A DNA stretch of 64,000 nucleotides from Sphingomonas jejuensis (GTDB taxonomy: Bacteria > Pseudomonadota > Alphaproteobacteria > Sphingomonadales > Sphingomonadaceae). Each line of letters opens with the position of its first letter. Positions within the stretch are counted from its first letter, which is position 1. Under the pieces are notes generated by a model. It was given only the letters and a program-made list of their open reading frames with translations, made no database searches and was not told where the DNA came from. This document shows positions 1-7,842 of this stretch, piece after piece. Location of the stretch: positions 868,001-932,000 of the forward strand of contig NZ_JAATJE010000001.1 in the NCBI RefSeq assembly GCF_011927695.1, in the 5' to 3' direction. The translations under genes and the position numbers were made by a program.

Positions 1-24
1 GGCGGTGACGAAACGCGTGAGCAT
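1..24 (-). CDS. 5' end of an unidentified gene cut by the window edge
   Basis: Only eight codons are visible (MLTRFVTA) before the window ends. The start is an ATG at 22-24 on the minus strand, preceded by an AAGGGGA Shine-Dalgarno-like sequence (31-37) at a six-base spacing, which is why I think it is a real start. The first residues would fit the n-region and beginning of the hydrophobic core of a signal peptide, but eight residues cannot identify a family. It points away from the sugar dehydrogenase gene, and the phased repeat array at 90-133 lies where its promoter should be. No function is assigned. Confidence 0.4.
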
Positions 25-89
25 GACCGATCCCCTTGGTGACCGCGCGGTTAACCATTTGCGCGAGATCAGGCCGCTATGGGCCGTCG

Positions 90-133
90 GTGACGGAGCG
101 GTGACAGGGCAGTGACGGTTTGATGACGCCTGT
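90..133. repeat. Four 11-bp phased repeats, Pho-box-like
   Basis: GTGAC or ATGAC begins at 90, 101, 112 and 123, exactly 11 bases apart, so four units lie on the same face of the helix. On the minus strand the units read GTCAC, GTCAC, GTCAC and GTCAT. This matches the design of PhoB-type operators, which are 11-bp direct repeats with a TGTCA core. On the minus strand a CATAGC sequence (75-80) follows the last unit at about the distance of a -10 element in PhoB-activated promoters. That would place transcription toward the truncated gene at 1-24. Binding by PhoB is inference; the periodicity is directly seen. Confidence 0.55.
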
Positions 134-226
134 CGCACGGTGCCGGACGCGCGACCGACGCAGCCGGTGGAGCAACCGCCCAGCTACATCGTTGTTAAGG
201 CTTGAACCCCCTTTTCAGGAGCAGCC

Positions 227-1486
227 ATGCGCGCCGCCTTTGTCCTCCTTGCCGCCACCGTCGCCGGGTCCGCCATGGCCCAACCGCTGGTGCAACGGGG
301 GACGCCCGCCATGGCGGAGCCCTATGCGACCGAGTCCGTCGTCAACCACCCGGTCGTGATCGGCTGGCCGGAGGGCCGCACGCCGACCGCGCCGCGCGGC
401 TGGGAAGTGGTCGCGTTCGCCAGCGGGCTTGAGAACCCGCGCCAGGTGCTGGAATTGCCCAATGGCGACGTGCTGGCGGCGGAGGCGCGGCAGAAGCCGA
501 AGCTGGACGAGGAGCCGGAGGCCGCGCGCGGCTTTGCCCGCTCGAACGTCACGGGCTGGTCGCCCAACCGCATCATCCTGCTGCGCGACACCGATCGCGA
601 CGGTGTCGCGGACGAGCGGCACGTGCTGGTCGAAAACCTCAACCAGCCCTTCGGCATGGCGTTCGCCGATGGCCGGCTCTACGTCGCGAACACCGATGCC
701 GTCGTCAGCTATCCGTTCCAGCCCGGACAGACCCGCATCACCGCGCCGTCGCGCAAGCTGATCGACCTGCCCGCGGGCGGCTACAACAATCACTGGACCC
801 GCAACCTCGAGCTGAGCCCGGACGGGCGCACGCTGTTCGTGTCGGTGGGATCGGCCAGCAATGTCGGCGAGAACGGCATGGAGGAAGAGGAGCGCCGCGC
901 GGCGATCCTGGCGGTGGACCTGCGGACGGGCAGGGAGCGGCTTTACGCGACCGGGCTCCGCAATCCGGTCGGCATGGACATCGCGGCCGACGGCACCTTG
1001 TGGACGGCGGTGAACGAACGGGACGAGTTCGGCGACGACATTTCGCCGGATTATCTCGTCGGCGTCCGCGAAGGCGGCTTCTACGGCTGGCCCTACAGCT
1101 ACTGGGGCCGGCAGGATCCGCGTCATGCCAACACCCGCCGCGACCTGCTCGCGACGACGCTGAAGCCGGATGTCGCCGTTGGGCCCCATGCCGCCGCGCT
1201 GGGCTTTGCCCTGTCGCCGGAGGAAAGCGGGCGCCAGTACGGCTATGTGGCCCGCCACGGATCGTGGAACCGCGCCGCCTTCTCGGGCTATGACGTGCTT
1301 GTCCTGCCCTATGAGAATGGCCGGCCGGCCGCCGACCCGCAGCCGTTCCTGACCGGCTTCATCGCCGATGAGCGGGCCAAGCAGGTCTATGGCCGTCCGG
1401 TCAGCGTCCGGTCGCGCGCCGATGGGTCGCTGTTCGTGGTCGACGACAACGGCAACACCATCTGGCTGGCCCGCCGCGCGCGCTAG
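227..1486 (+). CDS. Secreted PQQ-type sugar (sorbosone) dehydrogenase family protein
   Basis: The protein has 419 residues. A Sec signal peptide covers residues 1-18, ending in SAMA before Gln, so the mature enzyme is periplasmic. The rest is a six-bladed propeller of the glucose/sorbosone dehydrogenase family. Diagnostic stretches are NQPFGMAF, the NLELSPDG blade, GLRNPVGMD, the WTAVNERDEFGDD segment and YGWPYSYWG, followed by ARHGSWNR. Members oxidise soluble aldoses or related sugars with PQQ as cofactor and pass electrons to the respiratory chain; the actual substrate cannot be read here. The start follows CAGGAG at 212-217. The stop overlaps the convergent stop of the next gene within CTAG (1483-1486). 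No PQQ biosynthesis genes are in the window. Confidence 0.85.
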   Translation: MRAAFVLLAATVAGSAMAQPLVQRGTPAMAEPYATESVVNHPVVIGWPEGRTPTAPRGWEVVAFASGLENPRQVLELPNGDVLAAEARQKPKLDEEPEAARGFARSNVTGWSPNRIILLRDTDRDGVADERHVLVENLNQPFGMAFADGRLYVANTDAVVSYPFQPGQTRITAPSRKLIDLPAGGYNNHWTRNLELSPDGRTLFVSVGSASNVGENGMEEEERRAAILAVDLRTGRERLYATGLRNPVGMDIAADGTLWTAVNERDEFGDDISPDYLVGVREGGFYGWPYSYWGRQDPRHANTRRDLLATTLKPDVAVGPHAAALGFALSPEESGRQYGYVARHGSWNRAAFSGYDVLVLPYENGRPAADPQPFLTGFIADERAKQVYGRPVSVRSRADGSLFVVDDNGNTIWLARRAR

Positions 1487-2301
1487 CGGAACGGCAGGAA
1501 GCGGACGCCGGCGGGCAGCGGGGCGGCATTCTCGGGCGCCCCGCCGCCCAGCCGGTCGAGGATGGTGAGGATCTGCTCGCCATCCGGGGCATGGCCGCCG
1601 CGCGGCAGGAGATAGGTTCCACCGCGCAGGCCCGCCGCCACGGCTGCTTCGTGCAGCAGGCGCGCCTCCGTCACGGGGATGACGTCGTCGTCGGTGGCAT
1701 GGATGAGGGTCAGGGTGGCGCCAAGCCCCGGCACCGCCGCCAGATTGTCATAACGGTCGCGCAGGAGCGGACGGGCAAAGCCGGGCGCCATGGCGCGCAG
1801 CCGGCTGAAGGTGCCGATCGTCACCAGCTGGTCCACCGGCTGCCGGCGGGCGAGGCCGAACGCCACGCCGCCGCCCAGGCTGTGCCCGACAACGATCAGC
1901 GGTCCTGAACCCGCGCGGCGACGCGCTTCGGCAAAGAAGGCGTCGGCGTCGGCCGCGAGACCGGCTTCGTTCGGCCGTCCGGGGTTGCCGAAATAGCTTC
2001 GGTAGCCGGCGGCAACGAGGCCGTAGCCCGCTTCGGTCAGCGGCCGGAACCAGTCGATCACCTCCGTGGGCGTGGACGCGTTGCCGTTGAAGACGAGCAG
2101 GGTGGGGTGCCCCGCCTGTGCGGGAACGGCCAGGCCGGCCAGCGTCAGGCCGTCCGCCGTCTCCACCCGGACCCGTTCTGCGTGAGGCGGAACGGGCGTG
2201 GCGTCTCCGCCCGACGGCGGCTGGTAGACATAGCTGTTGACGATGCCACAGCTGGACAGCGGCACGGTGACGGCAAGGGCGAACAGTTTGGCAAGGCGCA
2301 T
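1483..2301 (-). CDS. Lipoprotein alpha/beta hydrolase
   Basis: The protein has 272 residues. The start chosen is the ATG at 2299-2301, because it gives a clean lipoprotein signal with lipobox LSSC (Cys18); an in-frame start further upstream would run through the rplL terminator. The alpha/beta hydrolase fold shows the nucleophile elbow GHSLGG in the middle, an oxyanion-side segment LLVFNGNAST, an acid loop around HATDDDVIP and a terminal catalytic His in the RGGHAPDG segment. It resembles the cell-envelope serine aminopeptidase/lysophospholipase-like hydrolases. The substrate is unknown. It is convergent with the sugar dehydrogenase gene and shares a four-base overlap with it. It is probably transcribed separately from rplJL because a terminator lies between them. 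Confidence 0.8.
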   Translation of the reverse strand: MRLAKLFALAVTVPLSSCGIVNSYVYQPPSGGDATPVPPHAERVRVETADGLTLAGLAVPAQAGHPTLLVFNGNASTPTEVIDWFRPLTEAGYGLVAAGYRSYFGNPGRPNEAGLAADADAFFAEARRRAGSGPLIVVGHSLGGGVAFGLARRQPVDQLVTIGTFSRLRAMAPGFARPLLRDRYDNLAAVPGLGATLTLIHATDDDVIPVTEARLLHEAAVAAGLRGGTYLLPRGGHAPDGEQILTILDRLGGGAPENAAPLPAGVRFLPFR

Positions 2302-2344
2302 GCCGATGTCCTCGCAGCCCGCCTCGCCGCCGGCAATAGGGCAC

Positions 2345-2380
2345 GAAAAAGGGCGGTGCCCGGCATGGGACACCGCCCTT
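2345..2380 (-). terminator. Intrinsic terminator of rplJ-rplL
   Basis: A ten-base-pair perfect stem (2349-2358 with 2371-2380) with a twelve-base loop is followed, on the minus strand, by a run of Ts (2346-2350). It lies 55 bases after the rplL stop and ends the rplJL unit, so no readthrough into the hydrolase gene is needed. Confidence 0.85.
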
Positions 2381-2435
2381 GATCTCCGCCGCTCAGCGCC
2401 GCCGGGAACCCCGACGGTGCTGCTCGGCTGCAGGA

Positions 2436-2813
2436 TTACTTGAGCTCGACGGTCGCGCCGGCGTCCTCAAGCTGCTTCTTGAGCTTCTCGGCCTCGTCCT
2501 TGGACACGCCTTCCTTGACGGCCTTCGGCGCGCCCTCGACAAGGGCCTTCGCCTCGGTCAGGCCGAGCGCGGTGATGGCGCGGACTTCCTTGATGACGTT
2601 GATCTTCTTGCCACCGTCGCCGGTCAGGATCACGTCGAACTCGGTCTTCTCCTCGGCGGCCGGGGCAGCGGCGCCACCGCCGCCAGCGGCGGGAGCGGCA
2701 ACGGCAGCGGCGGCAGAGACGCCCCACTTCTCTTCGAGCAGCTTCGAGAGCTCGGCGGCCTCGAGGACGGTGAGCTCGGACAGCTGGTCAACGAGCGAAT
2801 TCAGGTCAGCCAT
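2436..2813 (-). CDS. rplL: 50S ribosomal protein L7/L12
   Basis: The protein has 125 residues, the usual length. It forms the stalk dimers that recruit translation factors and stimulate their GTPase activity. The N-terminal dimerisation domain (about 1-35, with the [21 protein letters not shown] heptad-like helix) is followed by an Ala/Gly-rich hinge (about 36-52) and the C-terminal factor-binding domain (about 55-125) with [11 protein letters not shown] and KVIKEVR-like segments ending TVELK. It lies 63 bases after rplJ and is followed by a strong terminator. The rpoB and rpoC genes that commonly follow rplL are absent downstream. Confidence 0.97.
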   Translation of the reverse strand: MADLNSLVDQLSELTVLEAAELSKLLEEKWGVSAAAAVAAPAAGGGGAAAPAAEEKTEFDVILTGDGGKKINVIKEVRAITALGLTEAKALVEGAPKAVKEGVSKDEAEKLKKQLEDAGATVELK

Positions 2814-2876
2814 GTGTGTACTCCATTCGGGTCTGTTGTCGCGGCCCGTGCCGGGCCGCAGGATGTCGAGGAGGCG

Positions 2877-3392
2877 TTACGCCGCTTCCTTCTCGGAATA
2901 GGCGGCGAGCACGCGCGCGATCTGCGCGGCCGGAGCCTGGGTGATCGTGGCGATCTTCGTGGCGGGCGCCACGATGAGGCCGACGATCTTTGCGCGCAGC
3001 TCGTCAAGCGACGGCAGCTCCGCGAGCGCCTTGATGCCGTTGGCATCGAGCACCTGTCCGCCCATCGCGCCGCCGACGATCTCGAACTTGTCGGTCGTCT
3101 TGGCGAAATCCGCGGCTGCCTTGGCGGCGGCAACGGGATCGGCGGAGGTCGCGATGGCGGTTGGGCCGGTCAGCAGGTCGCTGATCCCGGCATAGGACGT
3201 GCCATCGAGGGCGATCTTGGCAAGGCGGTTCTTGGCGACCTTGTAGGACGCGCCGGCGTCGCGCATGCGACCCCTCAGGTCCGTCGACTGCGCGACGGTG
3301 AGGCCGAGATTGCGGGTGATGACCACCACGCTGGTCTCGGAAAAGGTCTGCTTCAGCTCGGCGACCAGGTCGGACTTCTCTGATCGATCCAT
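2877..3392 (-). CDS. rplJ: 50S ribosomal protein L10
   Basis: The protein has 171 residues, normal for L10. It anchors L7/L12 dimers at the ribosomal stalk base and is usually the autogenous repressor of its own operon. The N-terminal RNA-binding domain (about 1-130) starts [10 protein letters not shown] and the C-terminal helix that binds L12 dimers covers about 135-171, ending YSEKEAA. The ATG at 3390-3392 has GGAG seven bases upstream. A nine-base-pair hairpin lies just before that site (3408-3432), within a long untranslated leader that may carry L10-mediated control. Confidence 0.97.
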   Translation of the reverse strand: MDRSEKSDLVAELKQTFSETSVVVITRNLGLTVAQSTDLRGRMRDAGASYKVAKNRLAKIALDGTSYAGISDLLTGPTAIATSADPVAAAKAAADFAKTTDKFEIVGGAMGGQVLDANGIKALAELPSLDELRAKIVGLIVAPATKIATITQAPAAQIARVLAAYSEKEAA

Positions 3393-3600
3393 GCCATTCT
3401 CCAGTTACACCGGCGGAATGATCCCGCCGGTGGGTGGGCCGAGGCGGAAGAACGCCCGCCGGCCGGCCCAAACAGGTGCAGAGGCGGCATCGGGCGGGCC
3501 CGGCGACGCATGCGACGATGTCCGAAGGGGATGGGTGTCGACCAGATGGGGCGCTGTCGCCTTCATCCTGGCAGACCCGGAATGCGCAGCCCGTAAGGCA
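3393..3600 (-). promoter_or_regulatory. Long rplJ leader with a hairpin before the ribosome site
   Basis: There is no gene between 3393 and 3820 (428 bases); this part lies upstream of rplJ. A perfect nine-base-pair stem (3408-3416 with 3424-3432, seven-base loop) sits directly before the rplJ Shine-Dalgarno sequence, and further GC-rich self-complementary stretches lie at about 3450-3500. In many bacteria the L10-L12 complex binds the rplJ leader to repress translation. That this leader works in the same way is inference. The exact promoter cannot be placed. The remaining part, 3600-3805, holds only the divergent upstream region of the oxygenase gene, and I see nothing else in it. Confidence 0.4.
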
Positions 3601-3820
3601 GCGGCCCGGTAAAACTCATGCCCCGCCTCGGTGGGAGATTAAGGAAGACGAAAGCCTTCCACCCACTGTCTCGGACGGTGAAGCGGCGCCGGTACCGGAT
3701 ATGCCGCAGAAGCGCAAGCATGATCAGGCGCTGCATTGCAGCACTAAACAGATTGTGGCGCTTAACGGAAACCTGCCTGCATGTTAGGGCGGAAGTGCAA
3801 TTCCTGGGGGGGACGTGGCA

Positions 3821-4660
3821 ATGGCGGTTCTGCAGCTGAAGAATGCGGACGGGTACCTGTATTTCGACGAGGAGAACTGCCGGCAGGAGGGCAGGGCGCG
3901 CGCCGCTGCCTACCAGTCCGCACATCCGTTTCCGCACATCGTCATCGACGATTTCCTGGACAAGGACATGCTGCGCGGCATCCACGCGCAATATCCGTCC
4001 ACGGAGAACCAGCGCTTCTTCGATCGCGATCAGGAGCGCTTCAAGTTCCAGTTCGGCCCTGGCGCGGACCTCAGCGGGCGGACGCGCAACATCCTGGCCG
4101 AGCTGAACTCGCAGGCCTTCCTCGGCTTTCTGGAGGAAATGACCGGGATCAAGGGCCTCATCTCGGATCCCTACTTCAACGGCGGCGGGCTGCACCTGAC
4201 GCGGCGCGGCGGGCATCTGGGCGTCCATGCCGATTTCAACGTGCATGGCGACATGCAGGTCGAGCGACGCCTGAACCTGCTCGTCTATCTCAACGAGGAC
4301 TGGGACGATGCCTATAACGGCAAGCTGGAGCTGTGGGATACGGAGATGAAGGGCTGCGAGGTGTCGGTGGCGCCGCTGCTGGGCAGGGCCGTGGTGTTCA
4401 GCACCACGCTCGACAGCTACCATGGCCATCCGGACCCGCTTGCCTGCCCGCCGGAGCGGGACCGGCGTTCGATCGCGACCTACTATTACACCGCGTTCCC
4501 GGACGGCGTGAACAGCGTGCCGCAACGCACCACCGTGTTCCAGGCCCGGCCCGGAAGCAGCGATCGCACCGACTGGCGCGTGAAGGTCGATCATCTGATC
4601 GGCGACTGGGTGCCGCCGCGGCTGCAGAAATACGCGCGCAAGCTGAACCGCTTCGCGTAG
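3821..4660 (+). CDS. 2-oxoglutarate/Fe(II)-dependent oxygenase (prolyl-4-hydroxylase-like)
   Basis: The protein has 279 residues from the ATG at 3821, which has the GGGGGGGA ribosome site (3806-3813) at a seven-base spacing; a GTG at 3815 would be too close. The double-stranded beta-helix domain shows the metal triad: H-x-D in GVHADFN, and the distal His in the SYHGHPDP segment. The 2-oxoglutarate-binding basic residue is likely in RRSIATYYY. An N-terminal FPHIVIDDFLD segment is typical of this P4H-like family. The substrate cannot be read; related proteins hydroxylate proline or other residues in proteins. It lies on the opposite strand between rplA and rplJ, a place normally occupied by uninterrupted ribosomal protein genes. 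Confidence 0.85.
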   Translation: MAVLQLKNADGYLYFDEENCRQEGRARAAAYQSAHPFPHIVIDDFLDKDMLRGIHAQYPSTENQRFFDRDQERFKFQFGPGADLSGRTRNILAELNSQAFLGFLEEMTGIKGLISDPYFNGGGLHLTRRGGHLGVHADFNVHGDMQVERRLNLLVYLNEDWDDAYNGKLELWDTEMKGCEVSVAPLLGRAVVFSTTLDSYHGHPDPLACPPERDRRSIATYYYTAFPDGVNSVPQRTTVFQARPGSSDRTDWRVKVDHLIGDWVPPRLQKYARKLNRFA

Positions 4661-4676
4661 CGCCTGCACCAGAGGA

Positions 4677-4702
4677 GATGACAGCCGGTCGCGGCTGTCA
4701 TC
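4677..4702 (+). terminator. Hairpin after the oxygenase gene
   Basis: A perfect ten-base-pair stem (4677-4686 with 4693-4702) with a six-base loop begins 16 bases after the oxygenase stop. It has no T run, so it is either a weak terminator or a 3' stabilising structure. Confidence 0.4.
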
Positions 4703-4745
4703 CCTGTCGATAGGGGATGCAGCGCCGCCCACGAAGCGCCCGAGA

Positions 4746-4776
4746 AACAAAAAGGGCCGGGATCGCTCCCGGCCCT
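4746..4776 (-). terminator. Intrinsic terminator of rplK-rplA, perhaps bidirectional
   Basis: A ten-base-pair perfect stem (4753-4762 with 4767-4776) with a four-base TCGC loop is followed on the minus strand by a T-rich tract (4746-4752). It lies 25 bases after the rplA stop. On the plus strand it is followed by CTTTATCTT, so it could also stop transcripts from the oxygenase gene. Confidence 0.85.
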
Positions 4777-4801
4777 CTTTATCTTGCGCAAGGCGCCTGG
4801 T

Positions 4802-5500
4802 TCAGGCGGTCGCGACCTCGGCGACGTCGAGCTTGATGCCCGGCCCCATCGAGGAGCTCATCGCCGCCTTCTTGACATACTTGCCCTTGGCGCCCGACGG
4901 CTTGGCCTTCACCACCGCATCGACCAGCGCGTCGAAGTTCGCGCGCAGGTCCTCGGCCGGGAAGCTCGCCTTGCCGATGCCGGAATGGATGATGCCGGCC
5001 TTCTCGACGCGGTATTCGACCTGACCGCCCTTTGCAGCCTTCACGGCCTCGGCGACGTTCATGGTGACCGTGCCCAGCTTCGGGTTCGGCATCAGGCCCT
5101 TCGGACCAAGCACCTTGCCCAGGCGGCCGACCAGGCCCATCATGTCCGGCGTCGCGATGCAGCGATCGAAATCGATCGTGCCGCCCTGCACGGTCTCCAG
5201 CAGGTCTTCCGCACCGACAACGTCGGCACCGGCCGCGGTTGCTTCCTCGGCCTTGGCGCCGCGGGCGAACACGCCCACGCGCACGGTCTTGCCCGTGCCC
5301 TTCGGCAGCGTCACGACGCCGCGGACCATCTGGTCGGCGTGGCGCGGATCGACGCCCAGGTTCAGCGCGACCTCGATGGTCTCGTCGAACTTGGCCGACG
5401 CGTTCTGCTTCAGGAGGCCGATCGCCTCGTCGACGCCGTGCAGCTTCTCACGATCGATCGTGCTGGCGAGCTGCTTCGCCTTCTTGCTCTCGCGTGCCAT
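4802..5500 (-). CDS. rplA: 50S ribosomal protein L1
   Basis: The protein has 232 residues, the usual length. L1 binds 23S rRNA at the L1 stalk, helps release of E-site tRNA, and represses its own rplKA mRNA in other bacteria. The family signature around [12 protein letters not shown] is intact, as are the N-terminal [10 protein letters not shown] and the segment VKVGVFARG-like [15 protein letters not shown]. It starts two bases after the rplK stop, so the two are one translationally coupled unit ending at the terminator at 4746-4776. Confidence 0.97.
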   Translation of the reverse strand: MARESKKAKQLASTIDREKLHGVDEAIGLLKQNASAKFDETIEVALNLGVDPRHADQMVRGVVTLPKGTGKTVRVGVFARGAKAEEATAAGADVVGAEDLLETVQGGTIDFDRCIATPDMMGLVGRLGKVLGPKGLMPNPKLGTVTMNVAEAVKAAKGGQVEYRVEKAGIIHSGIGKASFPAEDLRANFDALVDAVVKAKPSGAKGKYVKKAAMSSSMGPGIKLDVAEVATA

Positions 5501-5502
5501 GT

Positions 5503-5934
5503 TCAGCCCTCCACGACCTCAAGGCCCATCGCGCGGGCCGACCCTTCGATGATCTTCGTCGCCGCGTCGATGTCGTTGGCGTTCAGATCCTTCATCTTCG
5601 CCTCGGCGACGCCCTGCAGCGCGGAGCGCTTGATGGTGCCCGCGGACACCTTGCCGGGCTCCTTGGAGCCGGACTTCAGGTTGGCGGCCTTCTTCAGCAG
5701 ATAGGTCGCCGGCGGCGTCTTGGTGGTGAAGCTGAACGAACGGTCGGCATAGACGGTGATGACCGTCGGAAGGGGCGTGCCCTTTTCCTGGTCGCCGGTC
5801 TGCGCGTTGAACGCCTTGCAGAACTCCATGATGTTCACGCCGCGCTGACCCAGCGCCGGGCCGATCGGCGGCGACGGGTTTGCGGAGCCCGCGGGCACCT
5901 GCAGCTTGATATAGCCTGTGATCTTCTTTGCCAT
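5503..5934 (-). CDS. rplK: 50S ribosomal protein L11
   Basis: The protein has 143 residues. L11 binds the GTPase-associated region of 23S rRNA and is needed for stringent-response activation of RelA-type enzymes. The N-terminal domain carries the proline-rich [21 protein letters not shown] signature (about 14-35) and the C-terminal rRNA-binding domain covers about 70-143. It is the first gene of the rplK-rplA unit and is separated from nusG by the CAP-domain lipoprotein gene, so it probably has its own promoter in 5935-6096, which I could not place. Confidence 0.97.
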   Translation of the reverse strand: MAKKITGYIKLQVPAGSANPSPPIGPALGQRGVNIMEFCKAFNAQTGDQEKGTPLPTVITVYADRSFSFTTKTPPATYLLKKAANLKSGSKEPGKVSAGTIKRSALQGVAEAKMKDLNANDIDAATKIIEGSARAMGLEVVEG

Positions 5935-6096
5935 GTCACTCTCTCAATGAAGCGGCAGGCCACAGCCCGGCGCCTCGTTTCAAGTCGAGCGGTTCGTGCG
6001 GACGGCCAAGGCCATCCTCCCGCAAGGTCCATGCTGTTGCCTGGAAGCGCGTGCCCTTAGCCGAAAAGCATGCGCTCGCCAAGTGGCGGCAGCCGC

Positions 6097-7152
6097 TCAG
6101 TCGACGACGCGAAAGGCGTAGCTGTAGCTGGCCGCCGGAGCCCCGGTGACGCCGTCGATCCGCACGCGATATTCGGTGCCGCGGACGAGCCCCGCCACCC
6201 GCCACTGCAGGTTGTTGGCAAGGCCATAGCCGTTGTTGTCGGCGCTCTGGTCCGCGATCGGGAGCGTCGCGCCCGCCGGATCGGTCACCGTCACGCGCGC
6301 GCCCGACAGGCCGACCCGCCGGTCCGATCCGTCCCGGTTGCGGCTGGGCGCGACGGAGAAGGAGAGATAGTCGCCGGCGCGGAAATACCTGACCGGATAG
6401 TCGCCCTGCGGCACCGCGACGAAGCCGGGCACGGTGCCGGGCGCGGCGGCGGCGGCGGCAAAGCCGAACACCTTCAGCGTCACCGCATCGATCCGGTGCC
6501 CGTCGGCGCGCTGCACGGCGAAGCGGCCATAGCTCACCTGGCCCAGGAACGGGTCGAGCAGCCAGCGGCGATGGCCGAGCGCGTTGCTGCCGCCCTCGTT
6601 GATCCAGGCGGCGAAATGATCGTCCGCGCTCATGAAGCCCAGGCCGTTGCCCCAGGCCATGTAGAGGTTGCCGGAGCCCGCGCCATTCGCCCCGGCGGCG
6701 GTGTAGCAGGTCCAGCTCGTCGGCGGGGTGTGGCTGAGCTGCCCGTTGGCGGCCATCATCATGGATGCCTCCGCCACCTCGCCGTCGCCCGACGGCGCAT
6801 AGGCGACGGCGGCGAGCCCGTGGCGCGCGCGAAGCGCGTTGAGCTCGGCCAGCGCCTGCTGGCGGACGCCCGCCTTCAGCGCACCGGCCCGGCAGCTGGC
6901 AAGGTCGGGCGCGCTGTCGTAAAGGGCGGCTGCCGCCCCGGCCCAGCCCGTTGCCGCAGGCGCCGTCGCGGCGGGGGCGGGCGCCGGTGTGGGGGTGGTC
7001 GCCGCGGGGGCGGGCGCCGGCGTGGTCGCGGCCGGCGGCACGATGGTGACGGGCGCGGCCTGCGTGTCGCCGCCGCCCCCGCCGCCGCATGCGGTCAGAA
7101 GGGCGATGGCAGGCAGGACCAGGGCGAGGGGCGGGGACGGTGCGGTACGCAT
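6097..7152 (-). CDS. CAP/SCP-domain lipoprotein
   Basis: The protein has 351 residues. A lipoprotein signal ends in LTAC (Cys22), followed directly by a six-glycine stretch and an Ala/Pro/Thr-rich linker (about 30-68). A CAP (cysteine-rich secretory protein/PR-1-like) domain lies at about 95-235, with NALRARHGL, GQLSHT, GSGNLYMAWG and ALGHRRWLLDP. The C-terminal part (about 240-351) is beta-rich, perhaps an immunoglobulin-like fold. CAP proteins bind lipids or act in the cell wall, but no activity can be assigned from sequence. It is inserted in the same direction between nusG and rplK, an unusual place; 131 bases separate it from nusG and 162 from rplK. Confidence 0.8.
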   Translation of the reverse strand: MRTAPSPPLALVLPAIALLTACGGGGGGDTQAAPVTIVPPAATTPAPAPAATTPTPAPAPAATAPAATGWAGAAAALYDSAPDLASCRAGALKAGVRQQALAELNALRARHGLAAVAYAPSGDGEVAEASMMMAANGQLSHTPPTSWTCYTAAGANGAGSGNLYMAWGNGLGFMSADDHFAAWINEGGSNALGHRRWLLDPFLGQVSYGRFAVQRADGHRIDAVTLKVFGFAAAAAAPGTVPGFVAVPQGDYPVRYFRAGDYLSFSVAPSRNRDGSDRRVGLSGARVTVTDPAGATLPIADQSADNNGYGLANNLQWRVAGLVRGTEYRVRIDGVTGAPAASYSYAFRVVD

Positions 7153-7253
7153 GACGATGCGTCTAAGTCACCGCCGCTTAACGGAATATGCCGACCGCCG
7201 GCAGCTTCAACTCGGCTGGGCGCATGCGGGAGCCGGACCGGCGCAAGTTCGTA

Positions 7254-7277
7254 CCGGGCGGCGCGACGGCCGCCCGG
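7254..7277 (-). terminator. Terminator-like hairpin after nusG
   Basis: A nine-base-pair perfect GC stem (7254-7262 with 7269-7277) with a six-base loop starts seven bases after the nusG stop. The downstream tract is only weakly T-containing, so termination may be partial. It supports treating the CAP lipoprotein gene as a separate unit. Confidence 0.45.
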
Positions 7278-7283
7278 CGGCGC

Positions 7284-7820
7284 TTACTTGGCGCGCTCGA
7301 CCTGCTCGAACTCGAGCTCGACGGGGGTTGCGCGGCCGAAGATCGACACGGACACCTTCACGCGGCTGCGGTCGAAATCGAGCTCTTCCACAACGCCGTT
7401 GAAGCTGGCGAACGGACCGTCGAGCACCTTCACCTGATCGCCGATCTCGTAATCGACCTTGATCTTGGTCTTGGGTGCGGCGGCGGCCTCCTCCTTGGTG
7501 TTGAGGATGCGCGCGGCCTCCGCCTCGGTGATCGGCTGGGGCTTGCCCGACGATCCCAGGAAGCCGGTCACCTTGGGCGTGTTCTTGACGAGGTGGTAGA
7601 CGTCCTCGTTCATGTTCATCTTGGCAAGGACGTAGCCGGGGAAGAACTTGCGCTCCGACTGGACCTTCTTGCCGCGACGAACCTCCGTGACCGTCTCGGT
7701 CGGCACCTCGACGGACTCGATCAGCTGGTCGAGCCCGAGCCGGGTGGCGTCGGCCATGATCTGGTCGCGGACCTTGTTCTCGAAACCGGAATAGGCGTGG
7801 ATGATGTACCAGCGGGACAT
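7284..7820 (-). CDS. nusG: Transcription termination/antitermination protein NusG
   Basis: The protein has 178 residues. The NGN domain (about 1-115) starts SRWYIIHAYSGFENKV and binds RNA polymerase at the clamp. The C-terminal KOW domain (about 125-178) holds GDQVKVLDGPFASFNGVV, and contacts Rho or ribosomal S10. It is downstream of secE by 22 bases in the conserved order tRNA-Trp, secE, nusG. In most bacteria rplK follows directly; here the CAP lipoprotein gene intervenes. Confidence 0.97.
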   Translation of the reverse strand: MSRWYIIHAYSGFENKVRDQIMADATRLGLDQLIESVEVPTETVTEVRRGKKVQSERKFFPGYVLAKMNMNEDVYHLVKNTPKVTGFLGSSGKPQPITEAEAARILNTKEEAAAAPKTKIKVDYEIGDQVKVLDGPFASFNGVVEELDFDRSRVKVSVSIFGRATPVELEFEQVERAK

Positions 7821-7842
7821 GTGTTGACCTTGAACCCTTCCG

